Source: Burkholderia aenigmatica
GTDB lineage: Bacteria; Pseudomonadota; Gammaproteobacteria; Burkholderiales; Burkholderiaceae
DNA length: 64,000 bases
Assembly: GCF_902499175.1 (NCBI RefSeq)
Contig: NZ_CABVQC010000028.1
Coordinates: forward strand, 1 to 64,000
Direction: 5' to 3'
The first letter of the stretch is position 1. Every line of letters starts with the position of its first letter. This document shows, piece by piece, positions 60,991 through 64,000 of this stretch. The notes under the pieces are model-generated. The model was not told where the DNA came from, did not search any database, and saw only the letters and a list, made by a program, of their open reading frames with translations. The translations under genes and the position numbers were made by a program.

Positions 60991-61482
60991 ATGAAAGTGC
61001 CGCATTTCTTGCAATTGTTTTTGAGGCGAGTGTTTATGTCCTTCCCGAAAAAACGTCGGCGTGCCCAGCAGGATGGCCAGGAGTCATTCCTCGCGGTATT
61101 GCGCCACTCGAAACCGTTTGCCCAGCTCGACACCAAGATTGCCCGCGCCCGTGCGCAGGACGAACCCGTCCTGTACGCGCATGTGCTGCCCGGTCTCGAC
61201 GTGCTCCTGTGCAGCGTGCGCGGTGCCCAGCCGCCCTATCCCGCCATTGCCGAGCTGCGCAAGCGCTGCATCGAGTCGATCGCCAACGCGCTCGAGCAGC
61301 CGCTGGACGGCCTCGAGAACGGTGGATATTGGTACGAAGCAAACGGCTTCGGCTTCCTCGTGTTTGCCAGCCGTGCGCGTGCGCGCATCCTGCCCGAGTT
61401 TGGTGCAGGCACGAAAGCGAGCCTGCGCGGCGGGCTCGGCCGCCAGAACGCCGGCGACACGACACCTCGCTCCCTCGGCTGA
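60991..61482 (+). CDS. Hypothetical protein
   Basis: This 163-residue protein starts at ATG 60991 with GGAG eight bases upstream; ATG 61036 (MSFPKKRRRAQ) is the alternative. A compact region includes VLYAHVLPGLDVLLCSVRGA and ENGGYWYEANGFGFLVFASR. No domain is recognised. The 240 bases upstream carry no other gene. Confidence 0.7.
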   Translation: MKVPHFLQLFLRRVFMSFPKKRRRAQQDGQESFLAVLRHSKPFAQLDTKIARARAQDEPVLYAHVLPGLDVLLCSVRGAQPPYPAIAELRKRCIESIANALEQPLDGLENGGYWYEANGFGFLVFASRARARILPEFGAGTKASLRGGLGRQNAGDTTPRSLG

Positions 61483-61496
61483 TCCGCCTGCCATTC

Positions 61497-61522
61497 GATG
61501 GGCCGCCTCCGGGCGGCCCATC
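61497..61522. terminator. Perfect stem-loop between convergent genes
   Basis: GATGGGCCGCC and GGCGGCCCATC pair perfectly around a four-base loop between two convergent genes. There is no T-tract, so termination would need help. Confidence 0.55.
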
Positions 61523-61548
61523 TGCCATTCACGCGCCCCGCTTGCCCG

Positions 61549-62457
61549 TCACGACACCTGCTGACGCCCGTTGCCGGGCCGCACGATGTCGATGAACGCG
61601 GCGAAATCGGCGCCGGCGAGCCCTTGCGCGGCGCCGAGCCGCAACACCTGCTGCACGGTGGCCGACACGGGCATTACCGCGCCCGTGTCGCGCGCCGCGT
61701 CGGCAATTGCATCGACGTCCTTCTGGAACGTGCTGAGCGCGCCGATCGGCGGATGGCCGCCCCGCGCATGACCGCCCGAGGTCATGCGCGGCACGAACGT
61801 CTGCAGCAGCACTGAATCGGCCCAGCCACCCGCGAGCGCTTCGGCGAGTCGCGCGGCATCGATGCCGCTCGCCTGCGCGAGACCGACTGCCTCGGCGATC
61901 GCGGTCACCGTCGCAGTGACGATCGCCTGGTTGCACAGCTTCGCCGTCTGCCCCGCGCCCGCGTCGCCCATGTGCGTGATGCGCGACGCATACGTGTCGA
62001 TCAGCGGCCGCACCGCGTCGAGATCGGCCGCGCGACCGCCGGCCATCACCGCGAGCGTGCCGGCCTGCGCGCCGGGCACGCCGCCCGATACCGGCGCATC
62101 GACCCAGCCGACGCCGAGCGCGGCCGCGCGCGCCGCGTAATCACGCGTGGCGGCGGGCGGAATGCTCGAATGATCGACGATGCGCTGCAGGCGACGCGTA
62201 GCGGCGTCGCCGGAGAGCAGCCCGTGCTCGCCGAACACGACGTCGCCCACCGCGCGGCCGTCGAGCACGCACACGCATACCGTCTCGACGCGCTCCGCCA
62301 GTTCGCGCGGTGTGCCGACCACCTGCGCGCCGTCCTTCACGAGCGCCTCGGCCTTGTCGCGCGAGCGATTCCACACGCTGACCCGATACCCGGCCGCCAG
62401 CAAATGCCGAATCATCGGCGCGCCCATCAATCCCGGTCCGCAAAATCCGACTTCCAC
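61549..62457 (-). CDS. NAD(P)-dependent beta-hydroxyacid dehydrogenase
   Basis: This 302-residue enzyme starts at GTG 62457 behind GAGGA. It shows the Rossmann start [13 protein letters not shown], the substrate loop [20 protein letters not shown] and the catalytic Lys in [11 protein letters not shown]. It belongs to the 3-hydroxyisobutyrate/tartronate semialdehyde reductase family; the exact substrate cannot be read. Confidence 0.85.
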   Translation of the reverse strand: MEVGFCGPGLMGAPMIRHLLAAGYRVSVWNRSRDKAEALVKDGAQVVGTPRELAERVETVCVCVLDGRAVGDVVFGEHGLLSGDAATRRLQRIVDHSSIPPAATRDYAARAAALGVGWVDAPVSGGVPGAQAGTLAVMAGGRAADLDAVRPLIDTYASRITHMGDAGAGQTAKLCNQAIVTATVTAIAEAVGLAQASGIDAARLAEALAGGWADSVLLQTFVPRMTSGGHARGGHPPIGALSTFQKDVDAIADAARDTGAVMPVSATVQQVLRLGAAQGLAGADFAAFIDIVRPGNGRQQVS

Positions 62458-62592
62458 GATGTTCCTCGTCTCCGATATGGGTTGAACTTGCCGCCCATCA
62501 TACCTATCACTCAAGAAGCCGGGCACGCGCGGCGCCGCTTCGGGACCACGGCTTGCACCGGCCATCCATACCGATATCCCAGGGAGCGCATC

Positions 62593-62802
62593 ATGAGCGA
62601 CCACGTGTACAAGATGATCGAGCTGACCGGTTCGTCGAAGCAATCGAGCGACGACGCCATCCGCAACGCGATCTCGAAAGCCGGCAAGACGCTGCACAAC
62701 CTGCACTGGTTCCAGGTGACCGAAACACGCGGCCACATCGAAGGCGACCAGGTCGTTCACTGGCAGGTCACGCTGAAGGTCGGCATGCGCATCGACGACT
62801 GA
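62593..62802 (+). CDS. Dodecin
   Basis: This 69-residue protein starts at ATG 62593 after GGAG. It matches dodecin: [20 protein letters not shown], the flavin-stacking Trp in [14 protein letters not shown], and [10 protein letters not shown]. It forms a hollow 12-mer that stores flavin. Confidence 0.92.
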   Translation: MSDHVYKMIELTGSSKQSSDDAIRNAISKAGKTLHNLHWFQVTETRGHIEGDQVVHWQVTLKVGMRIDD

Positions 62803-63023
62803 CGCGCACGCCGCATCACACGCCGCGCCGCGATCCGGATCCGCGCAACACGGGTCCGGGCGGCGCCGCGCGCTTCGCTTCGCACCCCGTTCGGGCCCCT
62901 CGTCGCGGCCCGGCCGGCGGACGTCTGCGGGTATCCATCCCTTGACGCTGGGCCAGCTTCATATTAAAAACGATATACCCCCCTGCCCCCTCGATCAGCC
63001 CAGACATATAAAACGGAGATATC

Positions 63024-63953
63024 ATGAGTCAGCAACGCGAGGCGATCGACACGTACCTCTTGCGCGTCTTGCACACCTTGTTGATGGAGCGCAGCGTCAC
63101 GCGCGCGGCCGTCAAACTGAACCAGTCGCAACCGGCGATCAGCGCCGCGCTGCGGCGCCTGCGCGACATCACCGGCGATCCGCTGCTGGTGCGCGGCAAA
63201 TCCGGCATGGTGCCGACCGAATACGGGCTGCGTCTGCTCGAGCCCGTGCAGAACGCGCTGCGTGAAATCGAGCGCATCAAGTTCCAGCAGCACAACTTCG
63301 ACCCGGCCACGTCGATCCGCTGCTACCGGATCGGCTGCCCCGACTACCTGAACGTGCTGTTCGTGCCGACCGTGGTCGAGCGTTTCCGGCAGGCCGCGCC
63401 GAACGCGACGCTCGAATTCCACTCGCTCGGCCCCGCGTTCGACTACGAGCTCGCGCTGGAAGACGGCAAGCTCGACATCGTCGTCGGCAACTGGCCCGAA
63501 CCGCCCGAGCAGCTGCACCTGTCGAACCTGTTCGTCGACGAAATCGTCTGCCTGATGAGCAACACGCACCCGTTCGCAAAGCGCGGCGGGCTCACGCTCG
63601 ATCAGTACCTGAACGCACCGCATCTCGCGCCGACGCCGTACTCGGTCGGCCAGCGCGGCGCGATCGACGTGCATCTCGCGCGCGAACGGCTCAAGCGCCA
63701 CGTGGTCGTCACGCTGCCGTACTTCAACCTTGCACCTTACGTGCTCGTGAAGTCCGACCTGATCTTCACGACGACGCGCCTGTTCGCCGATCACTACGCG
63801 AAGTTTCTGCCGCTGTCGGTCGTGCCGGCACCGCTCGACTTCCCGCCGATGCAGTACTACCAGCTGTGGCACGAACGCTGCCACTACTCCGACGAAGTGC
63901 GCTGGCTGCGCAGCCTCGTCGCCGAAGCCACCCGCACGCTGATCGAGCCGTAA
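63024..63953 (+). CDS. LysR-family transcriptional regulator
   Basis: This 309-residue regulator has an N-terminal winged helix (SVTRAAVKLNQSQPAISAAL; then RRLRDITGDPLLVRG) and a periplasmic-binding-fold effector domain. The target genes cannot be told; the next gene downstream lies outside the window. A GGAG site precedes the ATG. Confidence 0.9.
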   Translation: MSQQREAIDTYLLRVLHTLLMERSVTRAAVKLNQSQPAISAALRRLRDITGDPLLVRGKSGMVPTEYGLRLLEPVQNALREIERIKFQQHNFDPATSIRCYRIGCPDYLNVLFVPTVVERFRQAAPNATLEFHSLGPAFDYELALEDGKLDIVVGNWPEPPEQLHLSNLFVDEIVCLMSNTHPFAKRGGLTLDQYLNAPHLAPTPYSVGQRGAIDVHLARERLKRHVVVTLPYFNLAPYVLVKSDLIFTTTRLFADHYAKFLPLSVVPAPLDFPPMQYYQLWHERCHYSDEVRWLRSLVAEATRTLIEP

Positions 63954-64000
63954 CGGCACGCACCGACCGCGCCGTCCCGGCGCGGCACGGCACGGCACGG

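Noticed and set aside
1..64000. CRISPR array, insertion sequence or rRNA genes
   Set aside because: No regularly spaced repeats of array type, no transposase frame and no rRNA sequence were seen; the only repeats are the operators, the 12-bp tandem set and the octamers described.

Overview
The window is GC-rich DNA with the gene order of chromosome 1 of a Burkholderia species, most likely of the cepacia complex (ompR-envZ-ahpC-ahpD, ispF-ispD, mfd, argE, mrcA, mscL). The species call is an inference from gene content, since no search was run. About 39 kb on the left is most of a temperate contractile-tailed (myovirus) prophage whose left end lies outside the window. The right 25 kb is host chromosome, joined to the prophage at a tRNA-Leu(UAG) gene that is the probable attachment site.

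Prophage, leftward arm (1-27247, minus strand). Read from the switch region it runs: Cro-like YdaS protein, a CII-position gene with three tandem 12-bp repeats in its leader, small early genes, an O-like replication protein with iterated GCGTCACC octamers inside its gene (candidate origin), a P-position protein, RusA resolvase, a cluster of small genes ending in an Acb2/Tad1-like cyclic-nucleotide sponge (anti-CBASS/anti-Thoeris candidate), then TerS/TerL, portal, Mu-F-like protein, protease/scaffold, cement protein, DUF2184 capsid, neck proteins, sheath (DUF3383), tube (DUF3277), G/T chaperone with a probable -1 frameshift at GGGTTTT, tape measure with a lysozyme domain, baseplate genes and tail fibre. 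No lysis genes are seen; they probably lie beyond position 1.

Switch and rightward arm (27248-38858). A LexA/CI-type self-cleaving repressor is followed by an exported protein and a terminator. Pseudo-palindromic operators resembling AGAAGCAATGCTTTT occur in two clusters, one over the leftward cro promoter and one over a near-consensus promoter at 28705-28732 that drives the rightward early operon, much like lambda OR and OL. That operon holds three tiny membrane proteins, a coiled-coil protein, RecT, a YqaJ exonuclease, a C2H2 zinc-finger protein, a DndC-like PAPS-reductase-family enzyme, several zinc-binding small proteins and an excisionase-like protein. It ends against the oppositely oriented integrase.

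Host part (39013-63953). Genes cover a squalene/phytoene-synthase-fold protein with degenerate Asp motifs, a DUF1501/DUF1800 pair, the OmpR-EnvZ two-component system, AhpC-AhpD peroxide defence, isoprenoid synthesis (IspD, IspF), the Mfd transcription-repair coupling factor, ArgE, a threonine-dehydratase-like enzyme, PBP1a, PspA, MscL, a beta-hydroxyacid dehydrogenase, dodecin and a LysR regulator. All boundaries come from reading the sequence and six-frame translations; family names are from recognition, not database searches.
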